5,482 nucleotides of DNA from Candidatus Ventricola intestinavium (GCA_018715105.1 DVMG01000094.1:1-5482); one strand, 5' to 3'; positions 1 through 5,482 are shown, numbered from the stretch's first letter. Numbers and translations: made by a program. Notes: generated from the letters alone by a model not told the origin.

Positions 1-1304
1 ATCAAAACGCCTACATCCGATGGGATGGCGAAACAACGGACGCGGACTTCACCGAGGAGGAATTTGCCGCGCTGACAAAGACAACCGTCTATCAGTCGGA
101 TGAATCCCCCACCGGCTTTTACGTGACATTCCGCTTTTATGGCCCCGATCTTCCCCAAGTGGAAATTGCAGGAGAATGGTATTATTCTGAACCCGTGTAT
201 TCCTCCCAGACAACGTCCGCCCTCATCCATCCGCGCGACTGGTATAATGGATGCTACATCCACACGGATGATGTCTTCCCCACCCGTCCGTTTGATCCGA
301 TGGAGCTCAACGAGGAGACCGGATACTGGATGTTCACCATTCCACTGGCGTCGGGCACATACTGCTATCAGTTCCGGGTCGACGGCGTATTGCAATCGGA
401 TCCGCAGAATCCGCCTGCTGAGCGCGAGCCCGGTATAGAGGCCTACAGCCAGGTACTTGTGCCCTATGATGCCGAAAAGCAGTCAAAGAGCCCCAACTAC
501 GCGCTTTATCAGGATGCCAATGAAAAGCATGGCACCTTCCTGTATGATGCCGTGCCCTCTCCGGATCTGCTGGGGTATGACCTGCCCTTCGGCATCTATC
601 TGCCGGCCGATTATGATCCCGAGAAGGAAGGCGGCTATCCCTATGTGATTCTTGGCCATGGCATCGCCGGGTTTGAGAGCAACTGGATCGCCCAGGGCAT
701 GCTCGGCAACATCACGGATAACCTCATTGCCGAGGGCCTTGTGGAGCCGATGATCGTCGTCACCCCCAACATGCGCGATGGAGAGGGCAAGTATCTCTTC
801 AGCGGCGTTAATCCGGATGGTTCCCTGATCACGGAACTGGAGGGAGAGCCCGTCGCTTCTGACTCGGCCAATCCTTCCTGGGTCACGCAGATTTCCCAGG
901 CACAGCCCTTCTTCCTCGATGAAATGATCCCCTATCTGGAGGCGAATTACAACGTCGCCACCGAGCCTTCCCGCCGTGCGTTTGCGGGCCTGTCCGCCGG
1001 CGGCATGTGCACCTACAACATGCTCATGAGCTGCCCGGAAGAATTTGGCTACTTCTACATGATGTCCGGCGCGAACGAGTCTCCGGACACGTTCGACCTG
1101 ACGCGCGATGCGCTCAAGACGCCGACCGTCGCCTTCGGCTGTGGCATCTTCGACCGGCTGTTCTATTCCCAGGTGCATCCCACACAGATCGCCTTTGCGG
1201 AAAACGGCATCGAATTCACCAACTATTACACGTATGGCGCGCATCGCTGGCATGTCTGGCGCGAGCTGTATGTGGATATGGCAACCCGTGTGCTCTGGAA
1301 GTGA
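1..1304 (+). CDS. Putative esterase, 5'-truncated by window edge: CBM48-like E-set domain plus XynZ/feruloyl-esterase-type alpha/beta hydrolase
   Basis: The frame is open from base 3 to the TGA at 1302-1304 (433 residues visible). The GTG at 123 is an internal Val within a continuous domain, so the true start lies left of the window and any signal peptide is not visible. Residues about 35-140 look like the E-set/CBM48-like N-terminal domain of carbohydrate esterases, with the typical run GYWMFTIPL, GTYCYQFRVDG, SDPQNP. Residues about 180-433 match the esterase (PF00756-like) fold: an HG oxyanion segment (LGHGIAGFESNW, H219-G220), then the family-like NITDNLIAEG and MIVVTPN. The catalytic triad is visible: Ser331 in the nucleophile elbow GLSAGG (base 993), Asp384 in GIFDRLF (base 1152) and His414 in GAHRWHVW (base 1242). 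The family hydrolyses ester decorations on plant polysaccharides such as feruloyl-xylan, or other acyl esters; the substrate here cannot be read from sequence. A terminator follows directly, so this is the last gene of its transcript. Confidence 0.88.
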   Translation, partial: QNAYIRWDGETTDADFTEEEFAALTKTTVYQSDESPTGFYVTFRFYGPDLPQVEIAGEWYYSEPVYSSQTTSALIHPRDWYNGCYIHTDDVFPTRPFDPMELNEETGYWMFTIPLASGTYCYQFRVDGVLQSDPQNPPAEREPGIEAYSQVLVPYDAEKQSKSPNYALYQDANEKHGTFLYDAVPSPDLLGYDLPFGIYLPADYDPEKEGGYPYVILGHGIAGFESNWIAQGMLGNITDNLIAEGLVEPMIVVTPNMRDGEGKYLFSGVNPDGSLITELEGEPVASDSANPSWVTQISQAQPFFLDEMIPYLEANYNVATEPSRRAFAGLSAGGMCTYNMLMSCPEEFGYFYMMSGANESPDTFDLTRDALKTPTVAFGCGIFDRLFYSQVHPTQIAFAENGIEFTNYYTYGAHRWHVWRELYVDMATRVLWK

Positions 1305-1330
1305 CGCAGCCTTCCCATCCCCCTTTGCTT

Positions 1331-1367
1331 CCCGCTCCGGCCTTCCCGGAGCGGGCTTTTGCCTTTT
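1331..1367 (+). terminator. Rho-independent terminator after the esterase gene
   Basis: A perfect 10-bp stem, CCCGCTCCGG (1331-1340) pairing with CCGGAGCGGG (1346-1355), has a 5-nt CCTTC loop and is followed by CTTTTGCCTTTT. It starts 26 nt after the esterase stop codon. It should largely separate the esterase transcript from the ATPase gene downstream, although the T-tract is interrupted by GCC, so some read-through is possible. I find no convincing promoter between it and the next gene (1368-1470). Confidence 0.9.
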
Positions 1368-1458
1368 CCGAGTCTGTGTTTTCGGCGACTTTCCGCCCGG
1401 TCATGAATTCTGCGTCCGCCTCATACGCTGGAGCGATGGCTATGCAAAACCGTGCTTT

Positions 1459-1464
1459 GGAGGG
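1459..1464 (+). promoter_or_regulatory. Shine-Dalgarno GGAGGG that selects a TTG start
   Basis: GGAGGG directly abuts an in-frame ATG at 1465, leaving no usable spacing, but lies 6 nt before the in-frame TTG at 1471. The spacing favours TTG as initiator. The ATG would add only two residues (Met-Ser). Confidence 0.7.
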
Positions 1465-1470
1465 ATGTCA

Positions 1471-2535
1471 TTGAACACCGCAAGAGCCTTATTTCCCGGT
1501 GCGATGGGACCGGATGGATTTATCTCCTGCTTTGATCATCTGATTCCCGAATCGCAGCTTCGCCGCATGCTGATTCTCAAAGGCGGGCCGGGGGTCGGCA
1601 AATCCACCTTCATGCGCCGCGTGCATGCCGCGCTCTGCGCTGAAGGCGAGGCCTCCACGCTCTATTTCTGTTCGGGAGATCCGGACAGTCTGGATGCCGT
1701 AGCCGTGCCGCAGGCCGGCCTGCTCATTTTGGACGGCACGGCCCCTCATATCGTGGATCCGATCATCCCCGGCGCGCGCGACAGCATCATCAACCTCGGG
1801 GATTGCCTGAATGAGGCCGCCATGCGCCCACGCCTGACTCACATCAAAAACTGCATGGCGGATCACGCCGCCTGCTCACGCCGCGCGCGCGCCTGCATGG
1901 CTGCGGCCTGCTCGCTGGCCAGGGACAACGCCGCGCTTCTTGAAAGCGTGCTGGATCCCGTTCACGTGGCGCGCATGACCCGCGCGCTGATCCAGGCCGT
2001 GCTCAGCAGCGATGCGCCCCCCTCGGATCACCCCGGCGTGCGCCCCGTGATCACCGATGCCGTCACGCCCAAGGGAGAGCTGTGCCTGATTGCGGATAAT
2101 GCGCAGCCCCGCGTCATCCGCCTGCTCTGCCACTGGGCCATGGATCTGACGCCCGTGCTGCGGCAGGTGAGCCAGGCGGTGCGCGCGGCAGGCCACGCCG
2201 TGGAGGAACACCGGTATCCGGTGGTGCCCGGCCGCCTGCTGCATCTGGGCATTCCCGCGCTTCATACGCTCATCACCACCAGTGAACTGCTTCCTGCCGA
2301 GCAGACGTTTGACTTCAGCGCCTGTGTGCCGCCGGGTGCGCTGCTGCGCCATGAGTGCGCGCTGGAACAGGGGCGTGCCGGCATCAAGCTGCATCTGCAC
2401 CGGGCATGCACGGCGCTCTCCCAGGCCAAGCAGCTGCATGACGAGCTGGAATCCTTCTACGTGCCGAACATGGATTTCTCCCTCTGGCAAAAGCGGCTGG
2501 ATGAAACCCTGAGTTCCCTGCGGGAACCGGTGTAA
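1471..2535 (+). CDS. P-loop ATPase-like protein of PRK06851 type with a degenerate duplicated second half
   Basis: The protein has 354 residues from the TTG at 1471 (356 from the ATG at 1465). Residues 4-100 hold a nucleotide-binding module: F-PGAMGPDGF (8-17), Walker A GGPGVGKS (38-45, Lys44 at base 1600) and a Walker B-like GLLILDGT (83-90, Asp88), followed by the family-like APHIVDPIIPGA and INLGDCLNE. Residues 191-290 repeat the same order in weakened form: VITDAVTPKGELCLI aligns with the N-terminal start, and a hydrophobic strand follows, but the P-loop position reads HWAMDLTP with no GK[ST]. The C-terminus QLHDELESFYVPNMDF (about 321-336) is what I recall for the PRK06851 group of cytoplasmic Firmicute proteins of about 360 residues and unknown function. 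There are 13 cysteines, four of them in the linker at 128, 135, 142 and 147. No signal peptide or membrane segment is seen. The family call is from memory of motif wording; the P-loop itself is certain. No partner gene is evident: a terminator precedes it and another follows. Confidence 0.82.
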   Translation: MNTARALFPGAMGPDGFISCFDHLIPESQLRRMLILKGGPGVGKSTFMRRVHAALCAEGEASTLYFCSGDPDSLDAVAVPQAGLLILDGTAPHIVDPIIPGARDSIINLGDCLNEAAMRPRLTHIKNCMADHAACSRRARACMAAACSLARDNAALLESVLDPVHVARMTRALIQAVLSSDAPPSDHPGVRPVITDAVTPKGELCLIADNAQPRVIRLLCHWAMDLTPVLRQVSQAVRAAGHAVEEHRYPVVPGRLLHLGIPALHTLITTSELLPAEQTFDFSACVPPGALLRHECALEQGRAGIKLHLHRACTALSQAKQLHDELESFYVPNMDFSLWQKRLDETLSSLREPV

Positions 2536-2541
2536 TCGAAA

Positions 2542-2591
2542 AACGGGCTGCCTTCTTCCTTCAGGGAAGAGAGCAGACCCGTTCTTTTTTT
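2542..2591. terminator. Bidirectional Rho-independent terminator between convergent genes
   Basis: AACGGG (2542-2547) pairs with CCCGTT (2578-2583). CTGC/GCAG and CTTCC/GGAAG continue the stem with small bulges and a loop around TTCAG. On the + strand a run of seven T (2585-2591) follows, ending the ATPase transcript 7 nt after its stop codon. On the - strand the same hairpin is followed by five T (A run 2539-2543), so it can also stop the MATE transcript arriving from the right. The 91 bases between it and the MATE stop (2592-2682) hold only short GC-rich hairpins and no gene. Confidence 0.85.
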
Positions 2592-2682
2592 ATGATGCGC
2601 GGCTTCGGCCTCGGGAGCCGGGCCGCAGGATTTGCGGCATCATGCCGGTTGATTGCAAGGCGGATTGTCCGGGCATCGCCAT

Positions 2683-4077
2683 TCAGATCGTCCGGATGAC
2701 ATGCCGGTTGACCCTGCGCAGATAGATCGCGCTGAGCACCAGCGAGAAGCCTTCCGCGACCACAAATGCCCACCACACGGCCGTCACATTGCCGCTCAGC
2801 CTGCCGATGAGGAACGCACAGGGGATCAGCACAAACAGCTGGCGCACCAGGGAGATGATCATGGAATACACGCTGTATCCAAGCGCCTGGAACACGGCGC
2901 CGCAGCCGATGCCAAAGCCCGCCAGCGGGAAGCTCAGGGAGATCAGCCTCAATGCCGGCACGCCGATGCGCAGCATCTCCTCGGAGGCGTCAAACAGCAG
3001 CAGCAGCCTGTCCGGCACCGCCTGGAAGATCAGCATGCCCACCACCATGATGACGATGGCCGAGGCGATGGAATACCGGATCGTCTTGATCATGCGCTCC
3101 GCCCGGCGCGCGCCGAAATTATAGGCCACAATCGGCACCGTGCCGTTGTTCAGACCAAACACGGGCATGAAGATAAAGCTCTGGAGCTTGAAATACACCC
3201 CGAACACGGCCACCGCGGTCGAAGAAAACGCGATGAGGATCTGATTCATGGCAAACGTCATCACCGAGCCGATGGACTGCATCACCACCGAGGGGATGCC
3301 GATGCCCAAAATGCGCCGCAGCGTGGGGCCATGCGGCCGGAACCCCTTCATGCTGATGGAGATTTCCGGATTATGGAAGATGTTCATATACAGGCCCAGT
3401 GCCGCGGCCACCCACTGGCCGATGATGGTCGCCAGCGCCGCGCCGGCCACCCCCATCGCCGGCATGCCGAAGTAGCCAAAGATCATGATGGGGTCGAGAA
3501 TGATGTTGATGATGGCGCCGACGGCCTGGCTGACCATGGTAAACATGGTTCGCCCCGTGCTCTGCAAAAGGCGCTCAAACACGATCTGCATGAAGGATCC
3601 CAGAGAGCCGACCATGACGATGGTGGTGTATTGCACGCCATATTCCACGATCTGCGTGATGTCCGTCTGCGCTTCAAAGAACGGGCGCACGACAAACAGG
3701 CCGGCGACCATGAACAGCGCAGAGCCGATGATCTCCAGCAAAATGCCGCATGTGGCCGTCCGCCTGACGCCTTCCTCATCCTTGGCTCCCAGCGCGCGGG
3801 AGAGCACCGCATTCAGGCCCACGCCCAGGCCCACCGACACGGCGATCATCAGATTCTGCACCGGGAAAGCCATGCTCAGCGCTGTGAGTGCGTTTTCGTT
3901 GACCCGCGCCACAAACATGGAATCCACCACATTGTACAGCGCCTGCACCAGCATGGAAATCATGATCGGGAAGCTCATGGAAAACAGCAGCCTGCCCACG
4001 GGCATGACCCCCATTTTATTTTCCTTGACGCCTTCCTGTCCGCTTTCTTTCACTCTGGCTTCCTCTTGTCCCTGCAT
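2683..4077 (-). CDS. MATE-family multidrug efflux transporter (MepA/NorM/DinF type)
   Basis: The protein has 464 residues and about 12 hydrophobic segments in two homologous six-helix MatE halves (about 26-235 and 250-455). It is an inner-membrane antiporter that in this family exports cationic drugs, dyes or metabolites using Na+ or H+ gradients; the substrate is unknown here. Family marks include VVDSMFVARV in helix 1 (Asp52), LSRALGAKD after helix 2, NIILDPIMI (191-199) followed by GVAGAALATIIGQ (209-221), and in the second half GLNNGTVPIVAYNFGARR (308-325), QALGYSVYS and a basic tail ending RRVNRHVIRTI. The start at 4077 is supported by AGAGAGG (4084-4090) 6 nt upstream. It gives an unusually long charged N-terminus of about 25 residues. 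An internal ATG at 4014 (Met22), preceded by AAGGA, would give a more typical 443 residues. The gene lies 126 bp downstream of azlD on the same strand but has its own strong promoter, and converges on the ATPase gene. Confidence 0.93.
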   Translation of the reverse strand: MQGQEEARVKESGQEGVKENKMGVMPVGRLLFSMSFPIMISMLVQALYNVVDSMFVARVNENALTALSMAFPVQNLMIAVSVGLGVGLNAVLSRALGAKDEEGVRRTATCGILLEIIGSALFMVAGLFVVRPFFEAQTDITQIVEYGVQYTTIVMVGSLGSFMQIVFERLLQSTGRTMFTMVSQAVGAIINIILDPIMIFGYFGMPAMGVAGAALATIIGQWVAAALGLYMNIFHNPEISISMKGFRPHGPTLRRILGIGIPSVVMQSIGSVMTFAMNQILIAFSSTAVAVFGVYFKLQSFIFMPVFGLNNGTVPIVAYNFGARRAERMIKTIRYSIASAIVIMVVGMLIFQAVPDRLLLLFDASEEMLRIGVPALRLISLSFPLAGFGIGCGAVFQALGYSVYSMIISLVRQLFVLIPCAFLIGRLSGNVTAVWWAFVVAEGFSLVLSAIYLRRVNRHVIRTI

Positions 4078-4123
4078 GGCAATCCTCTCTTTCGCAGTTT
4101 ATCCACTCGCATTGCATAACGAC

Positions 4124-4138
4124 ACAATTTTGTATTGT
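4124..4138. repeat. Short inverted repeat over the MATE promoter -10 box (possible operator)
   Basis: ACAAT (4124-4128) and ATTGT (4134-4138) are inverted around 5 nt. The right arm lies inside the -10 box (4134-4139) and the left arm near the expected transcription start (about 4127). An overlapping palindrome ACAA-TT-TTGT occupies 4124-4133. The position suits a repressor site, but the arms are short and AT-rich, so chance is possible. No regulator gene is in the window. Confidence 0.3.
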
Positions 4139-4162
4139 ATCAGCTATAGCCCGAAATGTCAA
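4134..4162 (-). promoter_or_regulatory. Sigma-A promoter of the MATE gene
   Basis: On the - strand, TTGACA (4162-4157) is a perfect -35 box, followed by a 17-bp spacer and TACAAT (4139-4134), five of six matches to the -10 consensus. The expected start near 4127 gives a leader of about 50 nt before the ATG at 4077. The near-consensus boxes make this a strong promoter unless repressed. Confidence 0.85.
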
Positions 4163-4203
4163 TCCTTGCTCTTGCGTTCTTCAGAAAGACAAAACAGCCC
4201 GCT

Positions 4204-4515
4204 TCACCGGCACAGCAGCATCTCCGCCACGAGCACCACTGCGCAGCAGGACGCCGCCACGCCGAAAAGGCCCACGCCGCGAAAGGCCAGCGCCATGCCC
4301 GCGGCCAGCGCCAGCGCGCCCGCCAGGGGCGACTGCGTGGCCTCCACAATCGCGGGAAAGGTCATCACCGCCAGCGTCACATACGGCACATAGTACAGAA
4401 AGGAGCGCAAAAACCGGTTGGTGATCGGCTTCCTGATCAGCGTCAGCGGCAGCACGCGAACCAGGAAGCTTACCCCCGCCATGACGGCGATGTACATATA
4501 CACATTACGCGCCAT
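4204..4515 (-). CDS. azlD: AzlD family branched-chain amino-acid export subunit
   Basis: The protein has 103 residues, usual for AzlD, with about four hydrophobic helices (near 6-24, 40-59, 64-79 and 82-101). The family pattern is clear: FLVRVLPLTLIRKP (18-30) then FLRSFLYYVPYVTLAVMTFPAI (35-56). AzlD is the small inner-membrane partner of AzlC; together they export branched-chain amino acids and analogues (the Bacillus pair gives 4-azaleucine resistance, and BrnFE in Corynebacterium is related). The start at 4515 is chosen because GGAGGAGG (4522-4529) lies 6 nt upstream. The longer start at 4533 has its only purine-rich motif touching the ATG. The gene begins 11 nt before the azlC stop, which points to translational coupling. 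No clear terminator follows, so read-through into the MATE gene is possible. Confidence 0.9.
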   Translation of the reverse strand: MARNVYMYIAVMAGVSFLVRVLPLTLIRKPITNRFLRSFLYYVPYVTLAVMTFPAIVEATQSPLAGALALAAGMALAFRGVGLFGVAASCCAVVLVAEMLLCR

Positions 4516-5263
4516 GGGTTGCCTCCTCCGCATTCTCCATATTCACGGGAAAGAGCAGCGCCGCCGCGGAAGACAGCGCAACCGTGAGCACAATGGTGCG
4601 CGTGCCGTCGGAAAGAGAGGAAAACCCCGGCACATAGCCGGAAATCAGGCTCAGCGCAAAGCTCACCGCAATCAGCGCGGCCACCACCCTGTTGCGCCGC
4701 GCCGGCGGCACGATGACCGCCAAGAACATGCCGTACAGCGCGACGCTCAGCGCGCTGACCAGCCGGGCAGGCAGCAGGTTGCCCATCACAACCCCCAGCG
4801 CCGTGCCTCCCGCCCAGCAGGGCATGGCCACCAGCATGGCTCCATACATGTAAAAGGGATCCAGCCAGCCCGGCCTGGCAATCGCGATGCCAAAGAGCTC
4901 ATCCGTCACGTCAAACCCCACAATCAGCCGGTGAAAAAGCGGCGTACCCGATGAAAACTTCTGGCTCAGCGAGCAGCTCATCAGCAGATAGCGCGCGTTG
5001 GCGATCAGCGTCACCACGGCGATCTCCATGTATGTCGCATGCGCCGCAATCATGGTAAAGCCGGCGTATTCGCCGGCGGACGCATTGTTAAGCAGACTGG
5101 CCAGAAATCCCTGAAAGGGCGTCAGCCCCGCGTTGCGCGCCGCAATGCCCAGGGAAAAGGCCACGGCAAAATATCCCAGCCCAATGGGGATCCCGTCCCT
5201 CGCTCCCTCCCGAAGGGCGGGCATGTGTCCGGCCTCTGCACGGCGCGGTGCATGCACATTCAT
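4505..5263 (-). CDS. azlC: AzlC family branched-chain amino-acid exporter, large subunit
   Basis: The protein has 252 residues from the ATG at 5263. The open frame extends upstream to 5383, but those 40 residues are basic and non-hydrophobic, and the promoter (5301-5329) lies inside that stretch, so 5263 is the better start; GGAGG (5273-5277) sits 9 nt before it. About seven hydrophobic segments are seen (near 25-42, 52-72, 80-100, 137-157, 165-186, 192-210 and 222-240). AzlC-like marks are ARDGIPIGLGYFAVAFSLGI (21-40), SLLNNASAGEYAGF (56-69) in place of the commoner AGAAQ wording, and the NARYLLMS segment (89-96) matching the family's NlRh motif. The protein forms the inner-membrane exporter with AzlD, encoded immediately downstream with an 11-nt overlap. 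In Bacillus the azl operon is controlled by the Lrp-like AzlB; no such regulator is in this window. Confidence 0.92.
   Translation of the reverse strand: MNVHAPRRAEAGHMPALREGARDGIPIGLGYFAVAFSLGIAARNAGLTPFQGFLASLLNNASAGEYAGFTMIAAHATYMEIAVVTLIANARYLLMSCSLSQKFSSGTPLFHRLIVGFDVTDELFGIAIARPGWLDPFYMYGAMLVAMPCWAGGTALGVVMGNLLPARLVSALSVALYGMFLAVIVPPARRNRVVAALIAVSFALSLISGYVPGFSSLSDGTRTIVLTVALSSAAALLFPVNMENAEEATHGA
4522..4529 (-). promoter_or_regulatory. Ribosome binding site of azlD, inside the azlC 3' end
   Basis: GGAGGAGG on the - strand lies 6 nt before the ATG at 4515 and inside the last codons of azlC. Ribosomes finishing azlC at 4505 pass directly over it. It decides the azlD start against the upstream ATG at 4533. 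Confidence 0.8.
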
Positions 5264-5281
5264 CTGCACATTCCTCCAGCT

Positions 5282-5307
5282 GTATAGACTTACGTTGTCC
5301 AGTATAG
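5282..5307. repeat. Paired CTATAC direct repeats across the azlC promoter (possible regulator site)
   Basis: On the - strand CTATAC occurs at 5307-5302, overlapping the azlC -10 box, and again at 5287-5282 just after the expected start. The spacing is exactly 20 bp, about two helical turns, which would put both on one DNA face. The repeat is only six bases, so support is weak. Confidence 0.25.
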
Positions 5308-5329
5308 CGCGAAAAGTCCGTTTCGTAAA
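5301..5329 (-). promoter_or_regulatory. Predicted sigma-A promoter of azlCD
   Basis: On the - strand, TTTACG (5329-5324) is followed by a 17-bp spacer and TATACT (5306-5301). The -10 box is five of six, the -35 box about four of six. The expected start near 5294 gives a leader of about 30 nt to the azlC ATG, too short for a T-box or other large riboswitch. Confidence 0.6.
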
Positions 5330-5393
5330 GCGTCTTTTCCCCTCGCTTCGTCCGTTTGCCGCGCGTCCGGCCTTCCTCAGCATGTTTGCTGGG

Positions 5394-5445
5394 AAAAAAT
5401 TTTACACGCATCGAAATTGACAACCCCCCCCCCGAATTATATTAT
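5394..5445 (+). promoter_or_regulatory. Strong rightward promoter with UP-like element and poly-C spacer
   Basis: A perfect -35 TTGACA (5417-5422), a 17-bp spacer (5423-5439) and TATTAT (5440-5445, five of six) form a strong promoter reading off the right edge, divergent from azlC. AAAAAATTTT (5394-5403) sits at about -58 to -49, where an UP element would contact RNA polymerase alpha subunits. The spacer carries ten consecutive C. The start is expected near 5452. The controlled gene is outside the window. Confidence 0.8.
5424..5433 (+). repeat. C10 homopolymer inside a promoter spacer
   Basis: Ten uninterrupted C lie between the -35 and -10 boxes, in an otherwise AT-rich promoter. It is the longest single-base run in the window. 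Tracts of this length are prone to slippage during replication, and each gained or lost base would change the promoter spacer by one. Homopolymers are also where sequencing and assembly most often err, so the exact length should be treated with care. Confidence 0.95.
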
Positions 5446-5482
5446 CATAGGGAAGGAGGCTGTCCGCTGCGGCCGCCCGGTC
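5446..5482 (+). other. 5' end of a rightward transcript, leader or structured RNA, cut by the window edge
   Basis: After the promoter comes a purine-rich GGGAAGGAGG (5450-5459) that looks like a ribosome binding site, but the remaining 23 bases contain no ATG, GTG or TTG at a suitable distance; only a CTG (5467) is well spaced. Composition switches to very GC-rich, with the palindrome GCGGCCGC (5469-5476). This may be a 5' leader or the start of a stable non-coding RNA; the visible stretch is too short to tell. Confidence 0.4.

Noticed and set aside
123..125. GTG as start of the esterase
   Set aside because: The frame is open through to base 3, and the upstream residues lead smoothly into the E-set domain (TGFYVTFRFYGPD), so this is an internal valine. 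No ribosome site precedes it.
483..1253. 256-codon open frame on the - strand within the esterase
   Set aside because: It is antisense to a frame with an intact catalytic triad and has no domain, ribosome site or promoter of its own; a shadow of GC-rich coding.
1403..1474. 23-codon upstream frame ending in TGA overlapping the ATPase TTG (possible leader peptide)
   Set aside because: No Shine-Dalgarno motif precedes its ATG, there is no run of regulatory codons, and it is the tail of a longer shadow frame of the esterase gene.
2592..2682. GC-rich hairpins between the terminator and the MATE stop codon
   Set aside because: The stems are only about 5 bp (for example CCGCA/TGCGG) without T-tracts; not enough for a terminator or RNA gene.
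2641..2711. Direct repeat CATGCCGGTTGA at 2641-2652 and 2700-2711, around the MATE 3' end
   Set aside because: Twelve identical bases 59 bp apart suggest a small old duplication of the last MATE codons, but the flanks do not align convincingly and about one chance 12-mer repeat is expected in a window this size.
2653..4119. 488-codon open frame on the + strand opposite the MATE gene
   Set aside because: Its product is dominated by His, Asp, Arg, Gln and Ala with no recognisable domain, as expected for the antisense of a GC-rich membrane-protein gene. The - strand frame has clear MATE motifs, a ribosome site and a promoter.
4516..4533. Upstream ATG of azlD at 4533
   Set aside because: Its purine-rich motif abuts the ATG, whereas GGAGGAGG is correctly spaced for the ATG at 4515.
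5264..5383. 40-residue N-terminal extension of azlC
   Set aside because: The stretch contains the azlC promoter, is strongly basic without a membrane segment, and would make the protein longer than usual. The ATG at 5263 has GGAGG upstream.

Overview
This is a GC-rich bacterial window with strong GGAGG-type ribosome binding sites, consensus sigma-A promoters (TTGACA / TATAAT-like boxes 17 bp apart) and classic hairpin plus T-tract terminators. Together with the gene families present (a XynZ-like esterase, a PRK06851-like ATPase, a MepA/NorM-type MATE pump and an AzlC/AzlD pair), this suggests a Bacillota genome, probably a GC-rich Clostridia lineage of gut or anaerobic type. The taxonomic guess is inference; no rRNA or other marker gene is present.

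Left part, + strand: the window opens inside an esterase gene (1-1304) with an E-set/CBM48-like N-terminal domain and an alpha/beta-hydrolase esterase domain. Its reading frame runs off the left edge. A strong terminator follows (1331-1367). Next is a P-loop ATPase-like gene (1471-2535) of the uncharacterised PRK06851 type, starting at TTG. It is built as a duplication: an N-terminal half with intact Walker A and Walker B-like motifs, and a C-terminal half in which the P-loop has decayed. A hairpin at 2542-2591 with a T-tract on each strand closes this gene and probably also the converging gene on the other side.

Right part, - strand: azlC (start 5263) and azlD (start 4515) overlap by 11 nt and form a branched-chain amino-acid exporter unit with its own promoter at 5301-5329. 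Downstream on the same strand, a MATE-family efflux pump (4077-2683) has its own near-perfect promoter (4134-4162), with a small inverted repeat over its -10 box. The right half is therefore devoted to export through the inner membrane.

Right edge: a second strong promoter (5417-5445) faces right, divergent from azlC, and drives a transcript whose gene lies beyond the window. Its 17-bp spacer contains an uninterrupted run of ten C residues. A homopolymer in exactly this position is the architecture of phase-variable promoters, and it is the most unusual signal in the window. No mobile element, CRISPR array, tRNA or rRNA was seen.
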